The position numbers were made by a program, and so were the translations under genes. From positions 1-7,649 of the forward strand of contig CAKSNH010000039.1 in NCBI GenBank assembly GCA_934476075.1: DNA of 7,649 nt, given 5' to 3'. Below the pieces are notes generated by a model, which worked only from the letters and a program-made list of their open reading frames with translations, did no database searches and was not told where the DNA came from. Shown here piece after piece: positions 1 to 5,550 of this stretch (within the stretch, counting starts at the first letter, position 1; each line of letters opens with the position of its first letter). Origin of the DNA: an uncultured Clostridia bacterium. Lineage in GTDB: Bacteria > Bacillota > Clostridia > UBA1381.

Positions 1-134
1 CCAAACTTGGACGCTAGGGGTGTTTCGCCGTCTGCGGACGGCGATTTAAGGCTCTGCCTTAAAAATTCGCAAGCCTTATGGTCAGTAGTTTTGCTACGCA
101 AAACCGCTCTGCGAGCATCGGACGTCTTTCCGAT
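1..134. repeat. Cluster of short perfect hairpins
   Basis: Five perfect short inverted repeats follow one another. They are arms 25-32/37-44 (8 bp, loop TGCG), 45-52/56-63 (8 bp, loop TCT, directly abutting the first), 88-94/98-104 (7 bp, loop TAC), 106-109/113-116 (4 bp, loop TGC) and 117-122/129-134 (6 bp, loop of 6). Bases 1-10 (CCAAACTTGG) form another small palindrome at the window edge. The word GCTCTGC occurs at 51 and 106 and, inverted, near 164-170. Such a dense run of tight hairpins resembles a REP- or MITE-like dispersed intergenic element, but only one copy is visible, so its repeat status is inference. Reading frames are open on both strands through it, a common by-product of GC-rich palindromes, and I do not regard any as a gene. 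The element may continue to the left of the window. Confidence 0.5.
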
Positions 135-230
135 ACTAAAGCCTTGACCCAAACTTTGATGGAGCAGAGCCACTTTGCAAGTTTGCGTAAGCGACAACTC
201 ACAATTTATCCTTACATAACTCCAATTTCC

Positions 231-262
231 CACAAAAAAGAGTGCACATTTTTTGTGCACTC
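231..262 (-). terminator. Intrinsic terminator, minus strand
   Basis: GAGTGCAC (240-247) pairs perfectly with GTGCACTC (255-262) around a 7-base loop. On the minus strand this 8-bp hairpin is followed at once by TTTTTTGTG, the classic intrinsic-terminator layout. The T-run arm (231-239, CACAAAAAA on the plus strand) is also perfectly complementary to 249-257, so a second, mutually exclusive pairing is possible. It would end transcripts coming from the amidase gene and/or the candidate small RNA. Confidence 0.8.
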
Positions 263-416
263 GTACCTTTTTCAGTATCACAATATTAAAAGCCGTTCTA
301 CTGCGATACTGCCATAACACCGATACAGCTGTGTTACAGCCGTATCCCAAATTATGCAAACGGTAATATGAGGGGGAGCAAATTACCGTCTATATTAATT
401 ATTTCCCGTAAGAGGC
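231..416 (-). ncRNA. Candidate structured small RNA or structured 3' UTR
   Basis: Reading the minus strand from about 416 to the terminator at 231 gives an RNA of roughly 185 nt with four helices in order. The first has arms 382-389/360-367 (8 bp) around a 14-base loop that contains CTCCCCCTC. The second has arms 342-346 plus 336-340 pairing with 328-332 plus 322-326 (10 bp with one A/C mismatch, loop AAC as RNA). The third has arms 305-311/273-279 (7 bp). The fourth is the terminator hairpin. A possible promoter lies just upstream (423-452). C-rich loops are a known feature of several Gram-positive small RNAs that pair with Shine-Dalgarno sequences. I do not recognise a named RNA family. The main alternative is that this is the structured 3' UTR of the amidase mRNA, since no terminator lies between the amidase stop and 262. 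Confidence 0.35.
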
Positions 417-422
417 GAAAAT

Positions 423-452
423 ATTACAAAATGCGTTGACAATATATGTAAA
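423..452 (-). promoter_or_regulatory. Possible sigma-A promoter for the candidate RNA
   Basis: On the minus strand TTTACA (452-447; 5 of 6 to TTGACA) is followed after 18 bases by TGTAAT (428-423; 5 of 6 to TATAAT). It sits directly after the amidase stop codon at 454, predicting a start near 416. In AT-rich DNA such matches arise by chance, so support comes mainly from its position ahead of the helices. Confidence 0.35.
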
Positions 453-453
453 T

Positions 454-1077
454 TTATTTCAATCTCTTTTTAAAATTCTCCCAGTCCTTTTCCGACATAC
501 TATGCGGACAGTCCTTTCCGCTGGCGTCCTTGTGGCGGACAACATGGTCAATATCCACATCAAGCTCCTGCATAAGCTGTTTTGTAATATCCACCGCATG
601 ATTAACCGCTTTCTTATAGTTGCCGTCTTTGTTTACGCAGATTTCCACCGCAACACTGTTTATATTGCGTATTTTTGACTCCGCACCGCCGTCGCCGCAG
701 TGCCATGTGTAGTAATTATAAAAATCGTTTATCTGCAAAATTTCATTCTCGTCAACGAATATATCTGCACTCGACTTTCGGTTGCCGGTATTAAAATAGA
801 TAAAATGATTTTGTGCATTTGCACCCTTGTCCGTATTGTCGGTGTCGTGGATTACTATATATACTATATCTTTTTTTGTACGTTTTAATGCCGTCACATT
901 GTATGCTATCTGCTCGTGAACATATTCCGCCGGTTCATTCTCCGCTTTTAACTCCGATTCCACCGATACGGCAATAAGTCCGGCAATCGCAGCAAGTGCA
1001 AGTATGATTACCACCGCAAGCATTGCAGTGGTGTCTTTTTCATGCTTACCTTTTTTGTACGGTGCAAGTTTTGCCAT
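454..1077 (-). CDS. Membrane-anchored N-acetylmuramoyl-L-alanine amidase (Amidase_2/PGRP-like)
   Basis: Predicted zinc amidase that cuts the bond between N-acetylmuramic acid and L-Ala in peptidoglycan. The 207-residue protein has a basic N-terminus, one membrane segment at about residues 17-39, a short linker, then an Amidase_2 domain from about 70 to the end. Likely zinc ligands are His77 (in VIHDTDN), His182 (in VVRHKD) and Cys190 (in GKDCPH), the His/His/Cys set of the T7-lysozyme family; Lys188 sits where that family has its catalytic lysine. The motifs NHFIYF (90-95), WHCGDGG (125-131) and SVAVEICV (141-148) fit the fold. With Lys/Arg residues before the membrane segment, the catalytic domain should face outside. 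The ATG has only a weak G5 ribosome binding site 8 bases upstream. The gene is transcribed divergently from the next gene and appears monocistronic. Family assignment is firm; the role (wall turnover, division or spore-related) cannot be read from the sequence. Confidence 0.88.
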   Translation of the reverse strand: MAKLAPYKKGKHEKDTTAMLAVVIILALAAIAGLIAVSVESELKAENEPAEYVHEQIAYNVTALKRTKKDIVYIVIHDTDNTDKGANAQNHFIYFNTGNRKSSADIFVDENEILQINDFYNYYTWHCGDGGAESKIRNINSVAVEICVNKDGNYKKAVNHAVDITKQLMQELDVDIDHVVRHKDASGKDCPHSMSEKDWENFKKRLK

Positions 1078-1117
1078 TTGTTATGCCCCCAAAGTATTTG
1101 ATTGAATGTCTTTCTTT

Positions 1118-1146
1118 ATTATATACCATTTTGTGCAAATTTCCAA
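1118..1146 (-). promoter_or_regulatory. Promoter of the amidase gene
   Basis: On the minus strand TTGGAA (1146-1141) is followed after exactly 17 bases by a perfect TATAAT (1123-1118). The predicted start lies near 1110, giving a leader of about 33 bases before the amidase ATG at 1077. Confidence 0.65.
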
Positions 1147-1178
1147 TAAACATTTTATAAATTTTTGCAAAACATTAG

Positions 1179-1194
1179 TGTTTCATGTGAAACA
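1179..1194. promoter_or_regulatory. parS-like palindrome (ParB site candidate) or operator
   Basis: TGTTTCATGTGAAACA has perfect 7-base arms (TGTTTCA/TGAAACA) around a central TG. It differs from the conserved Firmicutes parS consensus TGTTNCACGTGAAACA at a single base: the central CG is TG here. It lies between two divergent promoters, 33 bases upstream of the amidase -35 box and 62 bases upstream of the -35 box of the plus-strand gene, so it could instead be an operator for a dimeric repressor. Whether ParB tolerates the central change cannot be told from sequence. Confidence 0.5.
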
Positions 1195-1256
1195 ATGTAT
1201 TTTTTGTTTAAATTTCAAACATTATTTTAACAATTTGTGAACTTTACGCATATAAC

Positions 1257-1285
1257 TTGAAAAATGTAGCATTTTATTATAGAAT
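1257..1285 (+). promoter_or_regulatory. Promoter of the membrane protein gene at 1330
   Basis: TTGAAA (1257-1262) is followed after 17 bases by TAGAAT (1280-1285). The predicted start near 1292 gives a leader of about 38 bases containing a strong ribosome binding site. Confidence 0.65.
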
Positions 1286-1312
1286 TAGAGTGAGTTAGAA
1301 TATTTTAGCGAT

Positions 1313-1320
1313 AAGGAGGA
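1313..1320 (+). promoter_or_regulatory. Ribosome binding site that sets the start at 1330
   Basis: AAGGAGGA lies 9 bases before the ATG at 1330. A TTG codon directly before it (1327) is in frame and only 6 bases from the site; the ATG is the better-placed and stronger start. Confidence 0.75.
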
Positions 1321-1329
1321 AACTGTTTG

Positions 1330-2352
1330 ATGAAAAATAAATTGATAAAAGGAATTGCAGCGTTATCTGTTGCGTTGGTGTGTGCTTGTTCAAGTGTATT
1401 TGCGGCTTCGCACAATTTGGAAGAATTGAATATGTCGGTGGATATTCCTGACAATCTGCTTGTTGCGGAGATGAATATGGACGAAAACAGTCCTATTGTC
1501 GATAAAATGCAGACAAGCAAGTCGCTGATTATCAACACTATGAAAAAACAAAACGTATATTTAATGGCGGTGACCGAAGACCTAGCCGATTCTGTGACAA
1601 TATCCATGTCGGAAACCGCACAAAGCAAGAAAATATATGATTTCAACCGTTTCCCTAAACGCTCACTTCAAAAAACTATTGCACAATCTGTTGCATCAAT
1701 GACGGATATACAGTCATACACTATGGAGAATAACGGTCAGGTGTGGCTTGTCAGATGTGAACGCAAGACCGAAGATGAGGCCTCGACACAATACGGCGTG
1801 TCATATTTTACGATAGTAAACGGTCAGTTAATCACCATAAATTGGGGTTCGGAAAATGAACCGCTTACAGATAACGAGATTGAGCAGATAGACAATATTG
1901 CAAAAAGTATTCATTTCAGCAAGGTTCTTTCGGGCGGACTTGTAAACTACAATGATTTAATAAAAGGTATTACCGTTGTGGTGTGTATAATACTTGCCGC
2001 AGTGGTTTTGATGGTGATTATCACACGCAGACGTAATGCCAAGCAAAAGCCGAGCAATACAGCGGTTCAAAGACCGCCGCACAGACCGAAATCTGCTAAA
2101 ACTCCACAGTCACCGGTGCTAAGCGATGCGGAATATAAACCGCAGGTTGTTGTGCATCTTCTTGACAAAACATTCGGATACAGTCTTGTGTATTGGGAGA
2201 GCGGCAGAGAATTTTCAAAATATGTTGACGACCAGAATTCACTGTACCTGTACAGCTATACAAAGGACGGTAAGGAAGTCCGCAAGGCGTTGCCCTATTC
2301 TGCATGGATGGCTAAAAAACGTGAGTATGACGAGAAGAATTTTGCATTATAG
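1330..2352 (+). CDS. Exported single-pass membrane protein, function unknown
   Basis: I do not recognise this 340-residue protein. It begins with a clear signal peptide: basic n-region (KNKLIK), hydrophobic core, and a likely cut after Ala25 (SVFA-A). Cys18 and Cys20 in the core do not form a proper lipobox. Residues about 26-205 would be outside the cell; this part alternates predicted strands and ends with an acidic stretch and NIAKSIHF, loosely reminiscent of the small Mog1/PsbP/DUF1795-like exported domains, which is inference only. A membrane segment at about 213-232 is followed by RRR, so the protein is type I with a cytoplasmic tail. That tail has a Lys/Pro-rich linker (about 237-262) and a compact, Tyr- and Trp-rich region (about 270-335). 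It has its own promoter and ends before a hairpin at 2376-2407. Confidence 0.85.
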   Translation: MKNKLIKGIAALSVALVCACSSVFAASHNLEELNMSVDIPDNLLVAEMNMDENSPIVDKMQTSKSLIINTMKKQNVYLMAVTEDLADSVTISMSETAQSKKIYDFNRFPKRSLQKTIAQSVASMTDIQSYTMENNGQVWLVRCERKTEDEASTQYGVSYFTIVNGQLITINWGSENEPLTDNEIEQIDNIAKSIHFSKVLSGGLVNYNDLIKGITVVVCIILAAVVLMVIITRRRNAKQKPSNTAVQRPPHRPKSAKTPQSPVLSDAEYKPQVVVHLLDKTFGYSLVYWESGREFSKYVDDQNSLYLYSYTKDGKEVRKALPYSAWMAKKREYDEKNFAL

Positions 2353-2375
2353 TATGTACCTTTTATAATTTTGCA

Positions 2376-2407
2376 AATAAAGCAGGCAGTGTATTGTCTG
2401 CTTTATT
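2376..2407 (+). terminator. Probable terminator between the two plus-strand genes
   Basis: AATAAAGCAG (2376-2385) pairs perfectly with CTGCTTTATT (2398-2407); GCA/TGT inside can add two pairs and a wobble. The hairpin begins 23 bases after the stop at 2352. The downstream side is T-rich but lacks a clean T-run, so termination may be partial and the next gene could receive read-through. Confidence 0.5.
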
Positions 2408-2445
2408 AATTTGCGGGAATTTGCGTAAAATGCTACCCTATTTTA

Positions 2446-2471
2446 ATGACCGCAGGCGGAACTTTGGTCAT
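2446..2471 (+). promoter_or_regulatory. Inverted repeat just ahead of a ribosome binding site
   Basis: ATGACC (2446-2451) is perfectly complementary to GGTCAT (2466-2471), with a 14-base loop. It ends only 5 bases before the GAAGGAGA site of the gene at 2492. It could be an operator or a leader hairpin; no convincing promoter with a good -35 and -10 could be placed here. Confidence 0.25.
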
Positions 2472-2476
2472 ATTTT

Positions 2477-2484
2477 GAAGGAGA
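2477..2484 (+). promoter_or_regulatory. Ribosome binding site supporting a GTG start
   Basis: GAAGGAGA lies 7 bases before GTG at 2492. No in-frame ATG is near, and the GTG start yields a proper N-terminal KK plus hydrophobic segment, so GTG is the likely start. Confidence 0.75.
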
Positions 2485-2491
2485 AATTATT

Positions 2492-3142
2492 GTGAAAAAA
2501 ATTTATTTTGCACTGGTTGGTGTGGTGTGTGTATTATTGGCGGTGTACCTGTACCGCATTTGTTTTGTGGGGACGGTATTCTGTGATAATATTTTAGTGT
2601 CCCCGAACGATATAATTGTTACCGATACATCGGTTAAAATCAGGGGTACGGCGAATATGCCGCATTATGCGTACCGTGGCTTTGAGTATGAAACCGACGG
2701 CGATGATTTGCACATAAAACTCAGATATGTTGTAAAATCTCCGTTTGTCAAGGGCACGGATTTTGATGTAAGTATTAACGGTGCTTTTTCAAATATCGAG
2801 AATGTGTATTTATCGAATAATCTGCTCGACTATGCTATTTGGGCAGACAATAAAACTGTTTTGCCCGATAATTTCCCTATGTGCATAACGGGAGTTAATA
2901 TCTATGATGTAAAATATCGTGGAAACTATCAGTCAGCGGTTGAAAACAGGAACAGTAAATCTGAGGGCGATGACGTCGTATGGTGGAGTAAAAATGCGGT
3001 TTATCATGCAGAACCATATATATGGAAAAACAGTAAAATAGCCGTTTTGGACACCGAGGGCGGAGGAAGAATATTTATCCGCACAAGTACGGACGAAAGC
3101 GTATTTTCTGTATTGGGTCAATACGGGTACTACACATATTAA
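2492..3142 (+). CDS. Membrane-anchored extracytoplasmic protein, function unknown
   Basis: I do not recognise this 216-residue protein. It starts with GTG behind a good ribosome binding site. Residues 1-3 are basic (MKK) and about 4-24 form one hydrophobic segment, either an uncleaved anchor or a signal peptide; there is no lipobox. The remainder (about 28-216) would lie outside the membrane and has many alternating hydrophobic residues typical of beta-strands, with features such as RGTANMPHYAYRGFEYE (about 51-67) and an aromatic WW pair near 164-165. No catalytic motif is visible. It shares strand and general type (exported, membrane-tethered) with the gene before it, 139 bases upstream, which may mean linked expression through an imperfect terminator, but nothing proves a shared function. 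It ends 4 bases before a very long terminator stem. Confidence 0.8.
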   Translation: MKKIYFALVGVVCVLLAVYLYRICFVGTVFCDNILVSPNDIIVTDTSVKIRGTANMPHYAYRGFEYETDGDDLHIKLRYVVKSPFVKGTDFDVSINGAFSNIENVYLSNNLLDYAIWADNKTVLPDNFPMCITGVNIYDVKYRGNYQSAVENRNSKSEGDDVVWWSKNAVYHAEPYIWKNSKIAVLDTEGGGRIFIRTSTDESVFSVLGQYGYYTY

Positions 3143-3146
3143 TACG

Positions 3147-3194
3147 GGGACACAAAAAAAGAAGGGCAAAACAGTCCTTCTTTTTTTGTGTCCC
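3147..3194. terminator. Bidirectional terminator between convergent genes
   Basis: Bases 3147-3165 and 3176-3194 are perfectly complementary over 19 bp (GGGACAC, seven A, GAAGG in the left arm); C3167-G3174 with a G/T wobble can extend it inward. The A/T tract inside the stem gives each strand a T-rich descending arm (CTTTTTTTG on plus). It lies exactly between the stops of the convergent genes ending at 3142 (plus) and 3196 (minus) and should stop transcription from both sides. Confidence 0.85.
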
Positions 3195-3195
3195 T

Positions 3196-4350
3196 CTATT
3201 TTTCTTCGTCAAGAACCACGGTTATTTCCGAAAGTTCTCCGTCACGATATATTGTTAATACAACGGAGTCACCGGCTCTGAATTTATTCTTCAAATCATT
3301 TATTTCCGCAACCGATGTAATTGCCGTACCGTCAAATTTTATAATCAAGTCCCCAACGGCAATTCCTGCCTTTTCAGCCGCAGAACCCTCACCTACACTT
3401 TGAACCACAACCCCGTAAGGAGCGTCCGAACCGGTAATACCAAGCTGCGGTCTGCCCGAAACTCTGCCGTTTGAAATAAGTTCGTCAATAATAGGTTTTG
3501 CGTCGCTGATAGGTATTGCAAACCCGATACCCTCGATTGAGGTTGACGAAACTTTAACGGTGTTTATACCGATTACTTCGCCGTAACAGTTGACTAACGC
3601 ACCGCCCGAATTGCCGGGATTTATTGCCGCATCGGTCTGCAAAAGATTAAGAGTTTTGCCTTCAACGGCAAGATTTCGGTTTACCGCACTGATAACGCCT
3701 GCCGTAACCGAGCCTGCAAGCTTTTGACCGAGCGGATTGCCGATTGCGACCGCAAGTTCCCCGACTTTCACAGCATTTGAGTCGCCCAAAACAGCGGCGG
3801 AGAGATTATCCGCATTAATTTTTACGACTGCCAAATCGGTGCGTGAATCCGTGCCGACCAATGAAGCGGGATACTCCGTTCCGTCATGCAGTACAACGGT
3901 AAGATTTGACGCATTTTCTACCACATGATTGTTTGTAATAATATATCCGTCCTTGCTGATAATTACACCCGAACCTGAGCCTATGTCCGTTTCCTTGTTA
4001 AGAAAGCCGTTGAGCGTACTGCGTGAAAGAATACCCACCACGCTTGGACCTACGCTGTCATTTATGGCAGACACCGACATAAGCTCTCCGTCAGTCGGAG
4101 TTATTACACTTCCGATGTCTGTTTTTTCTCTGCCATCGTCAATCTGTATGTTAGACGAAAAGCGGTTGTTTCCGCTTGTGCGGGAGATAACAATACCACC
4201 GATTATGGAAATTCCCAAAATGCAAATCATTGATGACGCAATCACGGAATATAGCACGGGATGTGAATTTTTATTTTTTTTAGTTTTGTTTTTCACGCCC
4301 GAATTTTCAAGCGGACGCTGTTCATTAGGATACCATCTGTATTCATTCAT
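3196..4350 (-). CDS. htrA: HtrA/DegP-type membrane serine protease with PDZ domain
   Basis: Trypsin-like S1C protease that degrades misfolded or damaged exported proteins outside the membrane. The 384-residue form has a cytoplasmic, basic and polar N-terminus (1-30), one membrane segment (about 33-56), a variable linker, the protease domain (about 92-295) and one PDZ domain (about 303-384). The catalytic triad is intact: His142 (TNNHVV), Asp172 (RTDLAVVK) and Ser248 (GNSGGALVN). The single N-terminal anchor plus one PDZ domain is the usual Firmicutes HtrA layout, and the length is normal. An in-frame TTG at 4365 would add five residues, but it overlaps the TTGGAG ribosome binding site; the ATG at 4350 lies 9 bases after that site and is preferred. 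It converges on the gene ending at 3142 and lies 183 bases downstream of the M14 peptidase on the same strand. Which paralogue (HtrA, HtrB or YyxA in Bacillus terms) it matches is not clear. Confidence 0.95.
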   Translation of the reverse strand: MNEYRWYPNEQRPLENSGVKNKTKKNKNSHPVLYSVIASSMICILGISIIGGIVISRTSGNNRFSSNIQIDDGREKTDIGSVITPTDGELMSVSAINDSVGPSVVGILSRSTLNGFLNKETDIGSGSGVIISKDGYIITNNHVVENASNLTVVLHDGTEYPASLVGTDSRTDLAVVKINADNLSAAVLGDSNAVKVGELAVAIGNPLGQKLAGSVTAGVISAVNRNLAVEGKTLNLLQTDAAINPGNSGGALVNCYGEVIGINTVKVSSTSIEGIGFAIPISDAKPIIDELISNGRVSGRPQLGITGSDAPYGVVVQSVGEGSAAEKAGIAVGDLIIKFDGTAITSVAEINDLKNKFRAGDSVVLTIYRDGELSEITVVLDEEK

Positions 4351-4359
4351 AAACCCAAA

Positions 4360-4365
4360 CTCCAA
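4360..4365 (-). promoter_or_regulatory. Ribosome binding site that sets the htrA start
   Basis: On the minus strand TTGGAG is followed by 9 bases and then the ATG at 4350. This argues against the overlapping in-frame TTG at 4365 as the start. Confidence 0.6.
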
Positions 4366-4384
4366 ATATCATATTTATAGTCTT

Positions 4385-4390
4385 ATTATA
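4385..4390 (-). promoter_or_regulatory. Possible -10 box of htrA
   Basis: A perfect TATAAT on the minus strand lies 34 bases upstream of the htrA ATG. The matching -35 region at 17-18 bases is poor (ATAAAC or CATAAA), so either the promoter is weak, an activator helps, or htrA is also read from upstream. Confidence 0.4.
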
Positions 4391-4498
4391 CAACTAATTT
4401 TTTAATTGTTTATGAATAATCTGTAAATAATTAATACATATATATTATTTTAACGGGGTAGATGTGTGCAAGTTGAATATATTTGGGGTGTACACAAG

Positions 4499-4515
4499 TA
4501 TAAATTATGAGTTGT
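4499..4515 (+). repeat. 17-base direct repeat, copy 1
   Basis: TATAAATTATGAGTTGT here is identical to 7449-7465 in the same orientation. This copy lies 18 bases past the M14 peptidase stop; the other overlaps the end of the reductase gene. The two copies bracket the three-gene block between them. The surrounding bases differ. Confidence 0.6.
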
Positions 4516-4533
4516 GCTTAATCATGCCTTAAA

Positions 4534-5409
4534 TCAACAATTCCCAAGTGCATATAGCAGAATAGGCAGATTTTCACGATAGACAGCAGAGAGCATATTC
4601 ATAGGCAGAGGATTTTTGCCGCAGCCTATTTCTATGGTAAAACCGGCTTTCCCGAAATATTCAATGAACCAATCCTTGTATCCGCCAAAACTTGCCGTGC
4701 CATTGGGGACACATAATTTATAACCGCTCAACTCGGCAAATTTCAGACCTGTTTCATATGAATTTGGAGCGACAAGACGGTTAAAGTCATAGTAAATTTC
4801 ACCGCCCTGACTGTGAAAAGCAATCGCCATATCAAAATCAAGACTTTTTGACAGATTGACCATGGCTTTTGTTTCGGGCTCGCTTTCGGGAAATTCACCA
4901 GAGTATTTTGTGGGTGCGGGGGACGGAGCAATACTCTGCCACATTGCGTTGTAGTTGTGGTTTATGTCCACACCTCGAATATTGGCTTGCCAGACGTCCT
5001 GAAACGGCAGTATACCTACATTTTTGACCAGTTCACGATGATAGGAATTTTCAAAATTGATACCATGAATAGCTAAATCCACACCGTCGGGATTGACCAT
5101 AGGCACGGCATAAAGTGATGTGCGTGAAAATAATTGTGGCGCACAAATTCCGGAAATAATAGCATTTGAAGATATTGCGGAGGCATATTCAAAAAGAAAA
5201 TTCATGATTAATGCAGATGTGAGGTATTCAAGTCCGTGATGTGCGGCATTTATGAAGAGTTTTTTTCTGCCCGTTCCGATTTTGATACAATATATAGGCT
5301 TGCCCATAACACTTTCGCCGATATAAAACAGTTCCGCAAAAGGGTATTCGGCACATAATTTTTCAGCATCTGTACACATTTTGACATAATCATACGGCGG
5401 AATTTGCAT
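4534..5409 (-). CDS. M14 zinc peptidase, likely gamma-D-glutamyl-DAP peptidase (YqgT-like)
   Basis: Metallopeptidase of the M14 family. The residues expected of the family are present: zinc ligands His58 and Glu61 (HHGLE), third ligand His199 (AFHSQGG), substrate-binding Arg145 (NIRGVDINHNYN) and catalytic Glu260 (FTIEIG). The GVDINHNY form, with His in place of the second Arg of typical carboxypeptidases, is characteristic of bacterial peptidases that cut gamma-D-Glu-diaminopimelate bonds in cell-wall peptides, so the substrate is probably a muropeptide; this last step is inference. At 291 residues there is no signal peptide, membrane anchor or LysM domain, so it should act in the cytoplasm, for example on recycled or spore-wall peptides. 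The start at 5409 is chosen for its ribosome binding site GAGGTGA 5 bases upstream; an upstream in-frame codon near 5457 adds 16 residues that look like spacer. No clear terminator follows the stop. Confidence 0.88.
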   Translation of the reverse strand: MQIPPYDYVKMCTDAEKLCAEYPFAELFYIGESVMGKPIYCIKIGTGRKKLFINAAHHGLEYLTSALIMNFLFEYASAISSNAIISGICAPQLFSRTSLYAVPMVNPDGVDLAIHGINFENSYHRELVKNVGILPFQDVWQANIRGVDINHNYNAMWQSIAPSPAPTKYSGEFPESEPETKAMVNLSKSLDFDMAIAFHSQGGEIYYDFNRLVAPNSYETGLKFAELSGYKLCVPNGTASFGGYKDWFIEYFGKAGFTIEIGCGKNPLPMNMLSAVYRENLPILLYALGNC

Positions 5410-5414
5410 ATAAA

Positions 5415-5421
5415 TCACCTC
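5415..5421 (-). promoter_or_regulatory. Ribosome binding site that sets the M14 peptidase start
   Basis: GAGGTGA on the minus strand lies 5 bases before the ATG at 5409, which selects this start over the in-frame codon 48 bases further upstream. Confidence 0.75.
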
Positions 5422-5460
5422 GATAAAATATATGCGACGGGGACACAAAATATACATGGA

Positions 5461-5480
5461 AAATAATGTGTAATAATGTG
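5461..5480 (+). promoter_or_regulatory. Tandem 10-base repeat upstream of a promoter
   Basis: AAATAATGTG (5461-5470) is followed at once by TAATAATGTG (5471-5480): 9 of 10 bases match at a spacing of one helical turn. It ends 9 bases before the -35 box of the amidohydrolase promoter, a usual place for an activator to bind. The low complexity of the sequence makes chance a real alternative. Confidence 0.3.
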
Positions 5481-5489
5481 ATTTATCAG

Positions 5490-5518
5490 TTGAAAAGGAC
5501 GTATATATGTGATAAAAT
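5490..5518 (+). promoter_or_regulatory. Promoter of the amidohydrolase-reductase pair
   Basis: TTGAAA (5490-5495) and TAAAAT (5513-5518) are 17 bases apart, and TGA directly before the -10 box makes it an extended -10. The predicted start is near 5525, about 26 bases before the ATG at 5551. Confidence 0.7.
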
Positions 5519-5550
5519 ATAGGTATTAATATAAAGGATAGGATAATGCT

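Noticed and set aside
1..225. Minus-strand open frame running off the left edge
   Set aside because: It stays open across the same palindromes but begins inside the spacer without start signals. It is more likely a by-product of the repeat-like element than the end of a real gene.
78..317. Plus-strand open frame of 79 codons at the left end
   Set aside because: It runs through the hairpin cluster and the minus-strand terminator, has no convincing ribosome binding site, and its composition follows the palindromes. The opposite strand is open as well, so openness carries no weight.
2242..2554. Shared 10-mer GTACCTGTAC at 2244-2253 and 2545-2554, each inside a small palindrome
   Set aside because: Both encode Tyr-Leu-Tyr in real genes (codons TAC CTG TAC), which is enough to explain the match.
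4488..4495. 8-base palindrome GTGTACAC in the spacer between the M14 peptidase and htrA
   Set aside because: Too short to mean much alone; no matching half-sites or promoter geometry around it.
5410..5457. Longer M14 peptidase with a start near 5457
   Set aside because: The extra 16 residues form no signal peptide or known domain, and GAGGTGA is placed ideally for the ATG at 5409.
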